Assembly: GCA_025403435.1 (NCBI GenBank)
Contig: CM046333.1
Span: forward strand, 10,627,770 to 10,691,769
DNA from: Artocarpus heterophyllus
Taxonomy: Eukaryota > Streptophyta > Magnoliopsida > Rosales > Moraceae
Length of the DNA stretch: 64,000 nt
Direction: 5' to 3'
Made by a program: the position numbers and the translations under genes. Under the pieces are notes generated by a model, which worked only from the letters and a program-made list of their open reading frames with translations, made no database searches and was not told the DNA's origin. Position 1 is the first letter of the stretch; each line of letters begins with the position of its first letter. Positions 45,210 to 57,299 of this stretch are shown in pieces.

Positions 45210-46590
45210 TATGTCTCATTAGGCCGGCAATACGGGTTGCGACACGACGACACGACACTAATCCGACACGTTTTTTTGCGGGTTAGTGTCGAAAAATTTG
45301 ACCACGGGTCATTTTAGTGTCTACCCGAAACTGACCCGTCAAAAAATGGGTCGTGTTCGGGTCAACCCGTCTGACACTAAAATGACCCGTTTCTGACCCG
45401 TATTAATTAATTAACTTTAAAAAAATTAATATTATTTCATACATAATATAAACCCTTAAAATATCAAACCATACCTCTCTTATTACTCATTTTCTTGTTG
45501 AAGTGATATGAAACTCTTCTAATTTTATGTTTTTTTTAATTATTATATATATTAATGTAGGCGGGTCATAGGCGGGTTGTGGGTCACAATCGGGTTACGG
45601 GTCAAAAACGGGTCGCGGGTCATTATTTTTTGACACTATGCATAAGGAACAGGTTGACACGGGTCGTGTTCGTGTTAACCCGTATCAAAACGGGTCGTGT
45701 TAGGGTTGAGAATTCTCAACCCATTCGTGTCACGGGTCGGGTTAGTGTCGACTTAATTTTTGTAAAAATTGACTCCAACCCGACACGAACCCGACCCGCC
45801 AACCCATCTTGCCACCCCTATGTCTCATTAACCCTTTTTTAAAATGAACAGATAGGCCAATTTTAGAGGCACTTAAAAATTTATATCTTTACAAACATTG
45901 TCAATAATAAAAGAACCAAGGGTCAATTTTACTTTTAACGCATTATCATTCTCATCTTCTTTTCAACAGAAACCCTAACTTATTTTCTCTTCCCCTTCTT
46001 TCCTCCTCTCTTTCTCCTTGGTGTTGCTGCACCATCGTCTCTGTTGTCATTGTTGTTGCCATTGCATATTGTCGATGGTTGTGGATCCTAATCTCCAACA
46101 GTGAGTGGCTAGAGCAGGCTTTATGTGATCTTTGGAGATTGGCGATTTGAGATCTCCGATGTGATTCGCGATTTCTGGTGGGCTTATGACAGTGGTGGCT
46201 TCTCTTCTCTTTTGCTTTAGCGAATGAGATGGCAACGGTGACATTTGCTGCTCTCCTATTCTCTCTTTCACTTTCCACTAGTTTTTTTCTCTCTCTCTCC
46301 GTAAAGCACCAGGCTTTCTAAATCTCAATCGTGCTCCAGATGACGGCTATTGGGACATATAAAGAATATTCATAATCTGCAGATATATTTTAATTCTATA
46401 AATAAAAAAGTGTCACATGTCTTATTAACCCTTTTTTTTAAGGGAATAGATAAGCCAATTTTAGAGGCACTTAAAAATTTATATCTTTACAAACATTGTC
46501 AATAATAAAAGAATTAAGGATCAATTTTACTTTTAACGCACTATCATTCTCATCTTCTTCTCAACAGAAACCCTAACTCATTTTCTCTTC
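45143..46590 (+). repeat. Direct duplication, first copy split by an insertion
   Basis: The sequence beginning TTGGGACATATAAAGAATAT occurs at 45143-45220 plus 45830-45985 (interrupted by the MULE-like element) and again, uninterrupted, at 46349-46590, where it ends near AACAGAAACCCTAACTCATT. The uninterrupted copy shows the pre-insertion state. Confidence 0.85.
45221..45818. mobile_element. MULE-type non-autonomous element
   Basis: About 598 bp with ends AGGCCGGCAATACGGGTTG and (inverted) GGGGTGGCAAGATGGGTTGG. The interior is packed with CGGGTCGTGT-like repeats in both orientations. An 11-bp direct duplication TATGTCTCATT flanks it (45210-45220 and 45819-45829), in the range typical of Mutator-like elements (9-11 bp). 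The empty site is visible in the second copy of the host repeat near 46430. Confidence 0.85.
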
Positions 46591-47165
46591 CTAATTATAC
46601 AAAACCTTAATTAATAAACCATTTAAAGTAAACATGTGTTTAACAAGTAACTGCATGGCCAAATACACATGATATTAAGATTAATTTTCTATATTGACAA
46701 AACATAACCCTAACTTCATTAGCAACCACCATAACCCAACTGAGGAGAAATTCTCGTTGGCCATGGTAGCCACCACTGATGGCCTGGACTTCGCACCTGA
46801 AGTCGCCGCCATCTGGAGCGTGATTGAGATTTAGAAAGCCTAGTGCTTTGCGGAGAGAGAGATAGAAAAACTAGTGGAGACAAAAAGAGAGAAAGTTGCG
46901 AAGAGAAGAGAGCAGCAACTGTCACCATCGCCATCTCGTTCGCTAAAGCAAAAGAAAGGAGAAGCCACCGCTGTCATAAGCCCACTAAAGATCACAAATC
47001 ACGTCGGAGATCTCAAATCGCCAATCTCCAAAGATCACATGAAGCCCGCTTTAGCCACCAGCTGTTGGAGATCAGGATCCACAACCATCGACAAGATGCA
47101 ATGGCGACGACAATGACAACAACGACGATGGTGCAACAACACCAAGGAGAAAGAGAGGAGGAGAG
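46005..47165. repeat. Inverted duplication, arms about 340-360 bp
   Basis: 46005-46346 reappears in reverse orientation at 46808-47165. The arms encode matching conceptual peptides on opposite strands (for example SQIANLQRSH and MVQQHQGEREEER), but neither is a recognisable protein. The 460-bp spacer holds the second copy of the direct duplication. Confidence 0.8.
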
Positions 47166-47194
47166 ATGGCGGCACACAGTTTCTACACAGTGAA

Positions 47195-48763
47195 ACCGCC
47201 CATATCCCCCTCTATTTATACCCTCCCTCTCTCTTTCTTTCCCTCACTCTCACTCTCTCACTCTTTCACTGTCTTTCTCTCGTCTCTCCCTCTCTGTGTG
47301 TCTCTCTCTTTCTCTCCTCTCTCTCTAATTCAACAATTTGAACTCAAACTTCATGTTTTTCAACGAATTGAAAGCTCGAGAACGCGATTGGATGATCACA
47401 AACTCGATTTAAAGCTTCGATCTGATGTTAGTTTTCAAATTTCAAAACTTATCCTAATTTTTCAAATTTCCTTGCATTTTGAAATTCAAGCTCATTTAAG
47501 TTAGAAAACCTCAATCTAAGTTAAAGAAACTTAAAACAGCTAGAATCTAAGCTTTGTTTGAAGAAAAACGGATTCGAATTAAAATTTTCTATTTCTTTCC
47601 ATTTTTCTCTATTTTCAGGATTTTTCAAAGTTTTTGTGTAAACCTTGTTTACTTTAGCTCAAAAGTATTTTATGATATTTTTCTATTATCTATAAATGTT
47701 TTCTATGCCTAAGGACTGAGAAAAACAGGTTGAAATGAGGATTGAGCTCATGAGGTCGAAAACCCGTACCTGAAAAATTCTAAAATTTTTCAGTTCGGCA
47801 GGTCGGATTTATGAGTTCGATAGGCCAGATTCATACATCCGGTAGGCTGAACCTGGAAAAGTTCAGCCGACCGGACTCGATTTTTCGGCATGCAGTTCGG
47901 CCGACCGAACCAGGGTGACCTGCAGGCCAACCGGGCATGGTGAAATTTTGTTATTTTTCATCTGTTTTTATTATTTTAAACCCCGATTGAAATTTTAACT
48001 TTATAAAATGATTTTATTAGTACAAATGACACACTAGGACACCAAGAAATAATTTAGCAACATAGGTATCTTAAGCTAGATACTGATAGACCTAGTTATT
48101 ATACATTTAAGGTTGTTCGTGAATCCGCAAAGCTAACTTATAGCGGACCGAGATTACGGTGTGGGACATCGACACGAGTATTGAAATAGGATTTCTACCA
48201 TTTTCCTTGGTAACCTAGTTTTGAATGATTTTAGCCTTAAAAGGATTTTTATCAAAATGTTTTAAGTGATGAATTGAAAAAAGGATTTCTATTAAATTGT
48301 TTTCAATGATTGAATGAAAAAAGGATTTTATTAATTGTTTTCATAAACAGCAGATTGAGGTGATTCTCATAATAAACTCCATAATGAATGTAAATGGAAA
48401 TATTTGGTAAAAAGAGATTTTTAATAATTATAGAAAATTTATAGAAGGGCATAATGTCATATCAGAGATCGAGTCGTGTAGCGTGCGACCTTAGGGGCAG
48501 GTCTTGAAACCCAACTGGGCTACTACGGTGGTGTTACATATATGGTTTGTCCAAGAAAAGAAATGATATTCTTTCTGGTCGACCAACAAATGGTTTTGGT
48601 AAGATTAATTTTTGTTGTATTTTATTTATTCATCTATTCAAGTCTATTTTCTAAATAATTTCTTGAGTAATGAAAGTTTACATTTAGAATTAAATGTTTC
48701 TAAAAATAAAGTCCTACTGAGCCTTTCGTTCACAGTTTGTTTGTTTTAAAACTTTAACCCCCT
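47195..48763 (+). repeat. Gypsy LTR remnant, left of element B
   Basis: LTR-like sequence, including a CCGACCGAAC-rich part near 47870-47930, that ends at element B's CCCCT target copy and continues at 56776. Its outer left end was not identified. Confidence 0.5.
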
Positions 48764-50736
48764 TGTAACGCCCCTATATGGGGGTTAACAGTTTTTAATG
48801 AGATAAAATAAAAATAAATAATAAAAGTAAAACCTTAAAAATAAAATTTACCCCGGACTTAAATGAAAACTCCCAACTCAAAAATAAAAATATAAACGAC
48901 AAATAAACCACAGTTTTAATGTAGCACCTTAAATTTAATAATATAAACTGTTGTCATCATCATTTTAACCCTCAACACATTGTAATACAGTCACAGAAAG
49001 TAACAATTGATGCTTACATTATCATGAAGAACATTCTCAACAATTGAAGCAGTCCCAATGTAATATAGCTACATCACTTCCTCAACTATATTTCTCGTAG
49101 CCACCTCACACTTAGTGAGTCCTGAAAAGATAAAAATATAAGGGAATGAGCAACACTATGCTCAGTAGAGAAAGCCATTACTCACCTTTAGGTTTTTATC
49201 ATTACCACATTAAAACCTGCATGGTTAGTAAGTTACATCATATTCCAGATTATGAGGTTTATTATAATCACATCTTATGGATACCGTAGTTAATCGTTAC
49301 CAAGTGTCATAATTACACATTTATACAAATATTACCAATCATCATTGTTCCTAGGTATCCATGTTAAATTGAGTATCACTCAACTCATCGAAACCCAAAT
49401 GGGCGCACTTGATCACCCTATAAACATTCCAAGGGTGTTCCGGTGAGGGGACATCAAGCCCCGAGTCCTCACCAAATCAATTCCTGTACAGTGTGTTCTG
49501 GGACTTTCAACCCAAGGAAGCGTCATCGCCTTCCCCATATTTTACCTTTTAGGGTATTCATGCCCAAGGACGTAACCGTCGCCCTCTTCATGTCTCACAA
49601 TTTCTCTATATTGAATCATTATTAATAGAGTTAGTTTTCCTAACCATGCTTCTCAATTTATAACATATGTCAATTCATTATGTTCCTCGCCGTACAATAC
49701 AAGACGAGTCCATGTCATAGTTTCATATGTGATACTCATATAATATTAGTTCAACATAGATATATATATTGCGGCAAAACAATCAATTTTAATTCTATAA
49801 AAACCTCACAAAAGATGAGTAATAGAATCCCTACCTTTCAAGCTTATCAACAATCTTTTAATCCTGGAATCAGTTAACGTTAGCTCCATACTCCCTTGAT
49901 CCTAAGGCGTGCATAAGGACAATTAAAACTAAAGCACAACATACAACTACATTCATAAAATTTATTTTAATTTAATCTTAGAATTTCAAGAAATAACCAC
50001 TGCCCATAGAGGTATTATAAAGTTTAACAATATAAATTTTCTGTCTAGGGCATATACACTTAGACTTCATACATATGCTCCAAAATAGCAACAAACATAT
50101 ACTTAGGTTTAAGAACGCAAATTTGAATAATCCTTTAGTATAAAAGAAAATTTATAAATGAAAGACTAAATTTGTTCATAAGATTCTAACCTCGGATTAT
50201 GGTTAGTTGGAAGCTTGAAATAGCTTCAAAACAGGTTCCTTTAGTTCGGTATGACTGAAATTCTTGCTCAAATGGAGGTGATGGTGGCTGATTTTTATGG
50301 CTGCCTTGAAGAAGTTCTCTAAGTATTTTGCTTCAGCAAAGAAATGAGAAGAAGAGTGTGGGAACCGTGGAAGAGAAAGGAAGAAAAGATGAAGTCTTTG
50401 AAGAGAAGTGATAGAAACAATTATAGAGGAGACATGCTTCAGCATGTCACGGAGGAAATAAAGAAAATGAGGGTCAAGAGTAGTTGGAAAAGATATCCTT
50501 ATGTCTCATCTAAAGACTTTAACACACATAATGCCAATATGACATTTTTGAGATTTATTAGAAGGTCTAAGGCTTTTTAGTAATCATACTAAATAAATAT
50601 AGGAGAATTTTAGAAAATTTAAAAATAGATAAAAATAAATATTATAAAATAAATTTAAATGAAGCAATTTTTTTTTTATACACTAAAAATTAATTTAATT
50701 ACCTCAATACCCGTTAGGAGAATAACGGGTGTCACA
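48764..50736 (-). repeat. Element B 3' LTR (left in window)
   Basis: 1973 bp, homologous to element A's LTRs. Carries a six-base loop inversion relative to A inside the GACATG/CATGTC stem at 50431-50448. Confidence 0.93.
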
Positions 50737-51525
50737 GCTCTACCCCCTTAAAGAAATTTCGTCCTCGAAATTTCAATTCTAGCAATACTAGTAAAAATTT
50801 TAATTCCATTATGATTCAATTTCGAGTCTAAACCGTTAATGTTGTTTGTCCTCCAATTTAAATCATCGGATCTCCACTTATTTACTTGCATAATAAATCT
50901 TACTCCTAAATCCCTCAATGAGAGTATTTCTGACAAGTTTCAACTTATAACACCGTATAATAGTCTAAGAATCTGATCAGGCATACATATTGACCATATC
51001 ATGATTCCAGTCCTTCATTGTCCATGGACTGTGATTTACAATCACATTTAAAGAGATTGCCAGAGAAATTTTATATACTTCATCTTTAGGTTCCTTTCCC
51101 TTTTTAAGTAAGGAAAAGTCAAATATATTTGATTTTATACCTCAACTAATAAACTAAAACATAATCATAAAACATATATCACAAACACTTTTATTCAAAA
51201 CTATACATTAAACTTACTCATAGAGATATTAAACGGAATCTCAGAGTTGCAAACATACCCGACATATTTTTCATTAAACAGCTATCCATATCATGCATGC
51301 TTAGAGGATACAAAAACATCGATAAACAAAAGATCGGACCTTAAGAAGGATGCGTTTCGAGAGCATCAAGTACTCCGTATCCAGCCATCCCGGCATTAGG
51401 CTCAATGAATCTAAAAGATTGAACAACAACGTACCACAAGAAACACAGAATACAAGGCAAACGGTTATTCGTAACACACGAAATACGGACACACATGCCT
51501 ACATGCCAAAGATAAAACAAAAAGA

Positions 51526-52215
51526 TTACAGATGGAGATTCAAATCAATTGGCCGCTCCCGGCTTTCCCTTTCCCATTCAAGCTTGGATGTTGCAGTGTC
51601 GGATTCTGGATGTATGATTTGCATTTTATCTATCAATTCCTCAGCTGTTGAAGCAGTGACAAAGATTTGTCTCTCCGATTCTGTAGTGATGTTTTCTTCC
51701 ACAGCGTAATCTAGAAATTTCAAAAGACCGTCATAAAAACCCTTTACGTTCAGCAGTCCCAAAGGTTTGGAATAAAAGCCCAACAATTGCCCACAAGCAA
51801 CTATAAATATTTCCTCAAGAGTACCTAGACCACCAGGTAATGCTATAAAAGCATCAGAATTATAGATTATGTCTTTAAAATTTCTAGGGATACTCCTGAC
51901 TCCTTCTCCCTTACCTATGGCTTCCTTACAAAGGTTTCCTTCAATTGGAATATGAGGCCAAATTCTTACATCAGTAGCGTCGCTAGACCTAGCTGCTAGT
52001 GCCATATTTACCATCATTTTTATACTACCACCCCCATAGATTATGTTAATCTTCTTGCGTGCTAGGACTTGCCCTAAGTGATTTGCAGCTTCTAAATAAG
52101 CTTTATCTTTTCCAAGGCTGGAACCACAAAAGACACAGACATTCTTTATTTTCTTCGTGGACTGGGAGGTAGACATATTTGGTTTATAGAAGTGGCTGCT
52201 TAATGTCTGCTCCAC
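51526..52215 (-). CDS. LOG-like protein carried by element B (229 aa)
   Basis: Same length and frame as the element A protein. I count six base differences: five change residues (N7S, V91I, K111R, and adjacent W-to-C and R-to-G changes near residue 141) and one is silent. The PGGLGTLEE motif and the atypical segment before it are the same as in A, except Lys111 to Arg. No stop or frameshift. The W/R changes fall just after the active-site motif and could matter structurally. Confidence 0.85.
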   Translation of the reverse strand: MEQTLSSHFYKPNMSTSQSTKKIKNVCVFCGSSLGKDKAYLEAANHLGQVLARKKINIIYGGGSIKMMVNMALAARSSDATDVRIWPHIPIEGNLCKEAIGKGEGVRSIPRNFKDIIYNSDAFIALPGGLGTLEEIFIVACGQLLGFYSKPLGLLNVKGFYDGLLKFLDYAVEENITTESERQIFVTASTAEELIDKMQIIHPESDTATSKLEWERESRERPIDLNLHL

Positions 52216-52819
52216 TTAGACTTCGGGTTCTACATGAGTTTTTAAAGATGAGAAATACACAAAAAGGGCTAAAGAGATAGACGAGTAGATAATGAAAAGG
52301 TAATCCAAAGATTTAAACAAAATCTTGTGCGGATAAGAAAGTAAGATAAGGTGATTGATAGTTTACAGAAAATCTGATTCACTTTTTGAAAAAGATTAGA
52401 CTCTAATTGTATAACTTTTGACAATTGAGAACAATTCGACAGAAGACCCTCATGACACAACTGTAGACTTTTTGACAAATATACACCAAGTCTAGAAATT
52501 TAATATAAACGACAAATACTGTAGAACTTTTGAAATTTGAGACACAAATCTTGAAATATCCGGATAAGCTTTTCAAAATTCAAACATATTACTATACCGT
52601 ATGTAACGTGTCTGATAAGATAATATATTTTATTATATATATATTTAAGAAAATCATAAATTAAATAAGATATTAACACTTACTGTATCAATCTAATAAT
52701 CACAATTATTTCAAACACAAAAGCAAATATTCTGAGTAAAAGAAAAACACAAACTGTTGAACATCAGCTAAAACTGCTTCAAATAAGCAAAGACTAAATA
52801 ACCTTTATAGAGCGATGAC

Positions 52820-53341
52820 TTATTCCCCATCCAGTTTTCTTATGGTTTGGCAAACAGGATCTAGAAATACCATATTCCTGAGGCGTTGTCTTTCTGTATA
52901 AAATTTAGGCCAGAGTTTAAAAATAGCTCCTTGAACATATCCACTAGGGTGACCGTGGAGAGGAGGATGGATGCTATGCAAGTTCTCCTTTGAAAGTCCA
53001 TCCCTACAAAACCTTATTTTATCCTCTCTATTCGTAGACATATAACCAGGTGAAGTACATTTACCGTTACAATTTTGTCTTCCACATTTGTTACAAGCGA
53101 CCACGATGGCACGGGCTCTTCTTTTCATTGCACTACGACTGGTACCTGTTCCTGGTAAACCGACATCTTGACTAAAGTCACTCGGACGGATTTTCCCCTC
53201 TATTAACATTCTCACATCACAAGGGATACCAAAATGCATAAGAATCCACAACCGAGTAATTCTAGCCTTGTATTTCTTTCTGAGAATCTTTTAGGAGAGT
53301 GATGGGAAATACTTTCTCAGGTGTTGGTACTTTGGGTCCAT
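52820..53341 (-). pseudogene. Zinc-finger-like ORF of element B, nonsense at codon 17
   Basis: Homologous over all 174 codons to the element A ORF, with a TAA (TTA on plus, 53291-53293) where A has a Gln codon. An internal ATG at codon 35 could give a shorter protein that keeps GIPCDVRML, the basic patch and all four cysteines. The rest of the frame is open. The likely identity is as for the A copy. Confidence 0.6.
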
Positions 53342-54797
53342 GATGAGATGAAAGAAGAGTAAATAGAAAGGAAAAATTAAGATAGTAAATTGCAGAATCC
53401 TAGAATTCCTTCTTCTTTTAGAGGAAAAGAAGAATTTCTAATGAAAAAGAAGAGGATTTGCGATTTAGAGAAAATAACAAATTAAGAGAGAAAAAGTGAA
53501 CTCGGAGAAATAAGCTCCTATGCACAGTAAACGTATATGTAAACAATGATTAAACCACTGTATATGACACGTATAGAGACCACGTGGGAGAGACAGTGTG
53601 AATCAAACTGATTTAAGATTTGAACTAGGCCCAAATGTTCTTAGTTGAAAATGGTCAGGTTGTTTCGGGCCTTAACACATTTGGAACGAGTTAAATAACA
53701 AACATAAAATTGAAAACCAATTCGTATGAATCTTAAACCCAATTTAAAGTCCACTATAGATAAAGTTAACTATAAACAACAAATCTAATTTAACGACAAC
53801 AAGGATCTTCCTGAATGATCCAGCAACTCAAATAATTTTGTTTTAATCAAAACCTTATTGAACAATACATACACCCATATGTTATTCATAATACTTAACA
53901 TCTATCAATGGATTCATCATCATTACTACCAAGGGTTTAGAATGTGACTAACCTTGAAATCAATACGATTTACGTCTTTCAACGTAGACCATATCAGTGA
54001 ACAAAGACACTTGATGTTACTACTTAAGAACATCTACAATCCCCACAATTCTACTTATACAATATATAATTTCCTCATATAACAAAACCTTAGGTAACCA
54101 AAAGATTCACTGATACACTTAAATACAATGTACGTAACGAAATATTCCAATTTTGAGATTCATGCATTCTAGACTTTACACAGTCTCAACAGACCAAAAG
54201 TCTAACATTTATCTCTCTCAAGATTCAATACCATGATTCCCAAATTATATCATATTCCTCAAATAAATAGAACTTTTAAGAAAAGAGATTGACACTTATG
54301 TGCTCCATCGAATCCACACATAATCATTACTTAGGTTTGAATCAATTACGAAAAATTTGGCATATCTATGTCAAACTTTAAAATCAATAAATCAAGCCTT
54401 ATATTTCTTATTGTTTTTCACGAGACAAAAGGCTCTTAAATCCTCGTATCTATACGAATTTCTCATCGTTTATACGAATTAGATATGCTTATAGATCCAA
54501 ATATTATACGAATCTCTCATAAGCATTCTACTTATAAACTCATTCCATATAATTATCATTCCCTCATAACTATTAATACTTTCCTTCTATATAATTATTG
54601 TACTCATATAACTATTGATATTTTCATTCTATGGCCTTTCCATGTTACATCCTTCTAGACTGTATAAATCAATGTGAAGGTTCATTTTGATGATGACAAT
54701 GAAAATTCAGCTTCAAAACCATCTCAAAAATATATTTTTTTAAAGTGGTGCTACACTCCCCAGGTTAACCGAACCTAGGCTCTGATACCAAAAATTC

Positions 54798-56770
54798 TGT
54801 AACGCCCCTATATGGGGGTTAACAGTTTTTAATGAGATAAAATAAAAATAAATAATAAAAGTAAAACCTTAAAAATAAAATTTACCCCGGACTTAAATGA
54901 AAACTCCCAACTCAAAAATAAAAATATAAACGACAAATAAACCACAGTTTTAATGTAGCACCTTAAATTTAATAATATAAACTGTTGTCATCATCATTTT
55001 AACCCTCAACACATTGTAATACAGTCACAGAAAGTAACAATTGATGCTTACATTATCATGAAGAACATTCTCAACAATTGAAGCAGTCCCAATGTAATAT
55101 AGCTACATCACTTCCTCAACTATATTTCTCGTAGCCACCTCACACTTAGTGAGTCCTGAAAAGATAAAAATATAAGGGAATGAGCAACACTATGCTCAGT
55201 AGAGAAAGCCATTACTCACCTTTAGGTTTTTATCATTACCACATTAAAACCTGCATGGTTAGTAAGTTACATCATATTCCAGATTATGAGGTTTATTATA
55301 ATCACATCTTATGGATACCGTAGTTAATCGTTACCAAGTGTCATAATTACACATTTATACAAATATTACCAATCATCATTGTTCCTAGGTATCCATGTTA
55401 AATTGAGTATCACTCAACTCATCGAAACCCAAATGGGCGCACTTGATCACCCTATAAACATTCCAAGGGTGTTCCGGTGAGGGGACATCAAGCCCCGAGT
55501 CCTCACCAAATCAATTCCTGTACAGTGTGTTCTGGGACTTTCAACCCAAGGAAGCGTCATCGCCTTCCCCATATTTTACCTTTTAGGGTATTCATGCCCA
55601 AGGACGTAACCGTCGCCCTCTTCATGTCTCACAATTTCTCTATATTGAATCATTATTAATAGAGTTAGTTTTCCTAACCATGCTTCTCAATTTATAACAT
55701 ATGTCAATTCATTATGTTCCTCGCCGTACAATACAAGACGAGTCCATGTCATAGTTTCATATGTGATACTCATATAATATTAGTTCAACATAGATATATA
55801 TATTGCGGCAAAACAATCAATTTTAATTCTATAAAAACCTCACAAAAGATGAGTAATAGAATCCCTACCTTTCAAGCTTATCAACAATCTTTTAATCCTG
55901 GAATCAGTTAACGTTAGCTCCATACTCCCTTGATCCTAAGGCGTGCATAAGGACAATTAAAACTAAAGCACAACATACAACTACATTCATAAAATTTATT
56001 TTAATTTAATCTTAGAATTTCAAGAAATAACCACTGCCCATAGAGGTATTATAAAGTTTAACAATATAAATTTTCTGTCTAGGGCATATACACTTAGACT
56101 TCATACATATGCTCCAAAATAGCAACAAACATATACTTAGGTTTAAGAACGCAAATTTGAATAATCCTTTAGTATAAAAGAAAATTTATAAATGAAAGAC
56201 TAAATTTGTTCATAAGATTCTAACCTCGGATTATGGTTAGTTGGAAGCTTGAAATAGCTTCAAAACAGGTTCCTTTAGTTCGGTATGACTGAAATTCTTG
56301 CTCAAATGGAGGTGATGGTGGCTGATTTTTATGGCTGCCTTGAAGAAGTTCTCTAAGTATTTTGCTTCAGCAAAGAAATGAGAAGAAGAGTGTGGGAACC
56401 GTGGAAGAGAAAGGAAGAAAAGATGAAGTCTTTGAAGAGAAGTGATAGAAACAATTATAGAGGAGACATGCTTCAGCATGTCACGGAGGAAATAAAGAAA
56501 ATGAGGGTCAAGAGTAGTTGGAAAAGATATCCTTATGTCTCATCTAAAGACTTTAACACACATAATGCCAATATGACATTTTTGAGATTTATTAGAAGGT
56601 CTAAGGCTTTTTAGTAATCATACTAAATAAATATAGGAGAATTTTAGAAAATTTAAAAATAGATAAAAATAAATATTATAAAATAAATTTAAATGAAGCA
56701 ATTTTTTTTTTATACACTAAAAATTAATTTAATTACCTCAATACCCGTTAGGAGAATAACGGGTGTCACA
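54798..56770 (-). repeat. Element B 5' LTR (right in window)
   Basis: 1973 bp, equal in length to its partner. The minus-strand primer site lies just left of it (about 54778-54790). Confidence 0.93.
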
Positions 56771-56775
56771 CCCCT

Positions 56776-57208
56776 CTAGGTGGATTGCAGCTTAGGATCG
56801 GAAAAGAGTCCACAAACATGACATACGAGCAGTAGAAGAACCAAGTAGGTTATTTAAATTGAAAAAAAATTAAGACATGTATTACTTTAACTTTCTCTCT
56901 TTATTTTGGACTATGGTTGTAATTTATTATTATCAATACTATGTGTGTGCATAATATGTGGGTTAGTGGGACCCAACTCGCCTCTCTTATACTTTATTTA
57001 TTTATTTTATTATATTCCCTCTTGTTTATTATTTACATGTATTTTATTCTTATTTATCAAATGATTACAAATATTTGTTTAAAAATGGGCTTTAAATTAT
57101 CGCATTTTCTAAAATTAACTAATTTCTTTAACTTGTGTTTAACCAAAATTTCCACTTGATTAACCCAATTAAACTGTCACGTCACCTCTCGTACTCTAGG
57201 GCGTGACA
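56776..57208 (+). repeat. Gypsy LTR remnant, right of element B
   Basis: Continues the LTR split by element B and ends GGGCGTGACA at 57208. Three bases later comes TGGTGTCAGAGCTC (57212-57225), a Met-tRNA-type primer site, marking the LTR's 3' boundary. Confidence 0.65.
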
Positions 57209-57299
57209 AAATGGTGTCAGAGCTCAAGGTTATGAACCTTGGGCATTGTGCACACATAGGTACGACAATGAAATACCACCGACAATCCAAATTTTGTTT

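Larger units (their letters stand above)
48764..56770 (-). mobile_element. Element B: second member of the cargo-carrying LTR family
   Basis: 8007 bp with 1973-bp LTRs (48764-50736 and 54798-56770), flanked by the 5-bp duplication CCCCT (48759-48763 and 56771-56775). Orientation, primer site, polypurine tract and the two cargo ORFs are as in element A. The internal region is 328 bases shorter because of three deletions relative to A. Its two LTRs have equal length and I saw no mismatch; they differ from A's LTRs at scattered sites, so A and B are separate insertions and not a segmental copy. It is nested in a gypsy LTR. Confidence 0.9.

Noticed and set aside
45952..47193. Paired ORFs on opposite strands with similar peptides as a possible gene pair
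   Set aside because: They are the two arms of an inverted duplication; the similarity is explained by the repeat.
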